In this document: positions 5,985-6,408 of the stretch, piece by piece
Numbering within the stretch: the first letter of the stretch is position 1
How the letters are laid out: each line of letters opens with the position of its first letter
Source of the DNA: Ignavibacteriales bacterium
GTDB lineage: Bacteria > Bacteroidota > Ignavibacteria > Ignavibacteriales > Melioribacteraceae
DNA length: 6,408 nucleotides
NCBI GenBank assembly: GCA_007280825.1
Contig: QYQI01000163.1
Span: forward strand, 1-6,408
Direction: 5' to 3'
Position numbers and translations under genes: made by a program
Notes under the pieces: generated by a model
Database searches by the model: none
Seen by the model: only the letters and a program-made list of their open reading frames with translations
Told to the model about the DNA's origin: nothing

Positions 5985-6408
5985 CTAATGACAATATTTT
6001 ATTATCCAATCATCAGCTTCATTCTTTCCTAATTCTTTAGCTTTTTTCCAATCCATACATGCACCTTCTGTATCCGACGACAAAAATTTCATATGTCCGC
6101 GAATGAAATATGCAGAAGCAAATCCAGAATCAATTTCTATTGCTTCATTAATATCCTCAATTGCATTGGAATATTCTTTTAATTCTGCTTTAGCAATACC
6201 TCTTAAAACTAAAGTTGCTACAACATTTGGATTAAGTTCTAAAGCTTTATCGTAATCCAAGATTGCACTCTTGTAATCATTTAATTTCGTTTTGGCATAA
6301 CCTCTCTTTGCAAATGCGTCAGGATAGTTTGGTTTTAATTCAATAGCTTTGTCAAAGTCATCTATAGCGCCCGTTTGATTGTCAAAAATATTTTTTGCAA
6401 CTCCGCGA
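5985..6408 (-). CDS. Tetratricopeptide-repeat (TPR) protein, C-terminal 140 residues, 5' end outside window
   Basis: The reverse-strand frame is open from the right edge to TAG at 5987-5985, giving at least 140 residues. A TTG near 6260 is an internal leucine, not a start, because clear repeat sequence continues upstream of it. The fragment contains about four 34-residue TPR units: GAIDDFDKAIELKPNYPDAF (unit 1, first part cut), RGYAKTKLNDYKSAILDYDK (unit 2), RGIAKAELKEYSNAIEDINE (unit 3) and a final variant with GACMDWKKAKELG. The last motif is common in TPR proteins of Bacteroidota and relatives. TPRs are helical-pair scaffolds for protein-protein contacts; substrate, partner and cell location cannot be told from this part. 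The protein ends shortly after the last repeat, in WIIKYCH. It converges on the kinase gene with a 61-bp gap and is transcribed independently of it. Confidence 0.9.
   Translation of the reverse strand, partial: RGVAKNIFDNQTGAIDDFDKAIELKPNYPDAFAKRGYAKTKLNDYKSAILDYDKALELNPNVVATLVLRGIAKAELKEYSNAIEDINEAIEIDSGFASAYFIRGHMKFLSSDTEGACMDWKKAKELGKNEADDWIIKYCH

Noticed and set aside
6258..6260. TTG as the start codon of a 91-residue TPR protein
   Set aside because: The frame stays open to the window edge and the upstream 49 residues are clear TPR sequence, so the gene is a 5'-truncated longer one.

Overview
The window is AT-rich bacterial DNA holding four protein genes, two of them cut by the window edges, and one tRNA gene. 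The best guess at the organism is a free-living member of the Bacteroidota/Chlorobiota/Ignavibacteria neighbourhood. The reasons are the AT-rich coding style, a long multi-PAS hybrid histidine kinase, a TPR protein ending in a GACxDWxKAxELG-type motif, and a methylmalonyl-CoA mutase with a short N-terminus. The visible promoter is a classical TTGACA/TATTTT type, not the TAnnTTTG type of Bacteroides, which fits Ignavibacteria or a relative better than core Bacteroidia. This placement is inference.

Layout, left to right. Positions 1-1043 (minus) encode the first 347 residues of the catalytic subunit of methylmalonyl-CoA mutase; its 3' end is outside the window. Positions 1044-1172 form a divergent control region, with a strong-looking promoter reading right into a tRNA-Asn(GUU) gene (1173-1244) and a weaker candidate reading left into the mutase. 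The tRNA is closed by a rho-independent terminator (1250-1280). About 300 bp of AT-rich non-coding DNA follow, with no convincing gene.

Positions 1585-5923 (plus) are a tight two-gene unit with a 1-nt gap. The first gene encodes a secreted periplasmic solute-binding protein of the SBP_bac_3 (Venus-flytrap) type. The second encodes a 1164-residue membrane hybrid histidine kinase: TM, extracytoplasmic sensor, TM, HAMP, four PAS, HisKA, HATPase and receiver. No ABC permease or ATPase accompanies the binding protein. The simplest reading is a sensory system in which the binding protein presents a ligand to the kinase ectodomain, like BvgS with its flytrap encoded as a separate protein. The kinase's third PAS domain has a markedly higher GC content than its surroundings, which suggests domain shuffling.

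Positions 5985-6408 (minus) are the C-terminal part of a tetratricopeptide-repeat protein, convergent with the kinase and open at the right window edge. No mobile element, CRISPR array or rRNA was seen. The item most worth attention is the flytrap/hybrid-kinase pair; its parts are known families, and its ligand, its pairing and its phosphorelay target are open questions.
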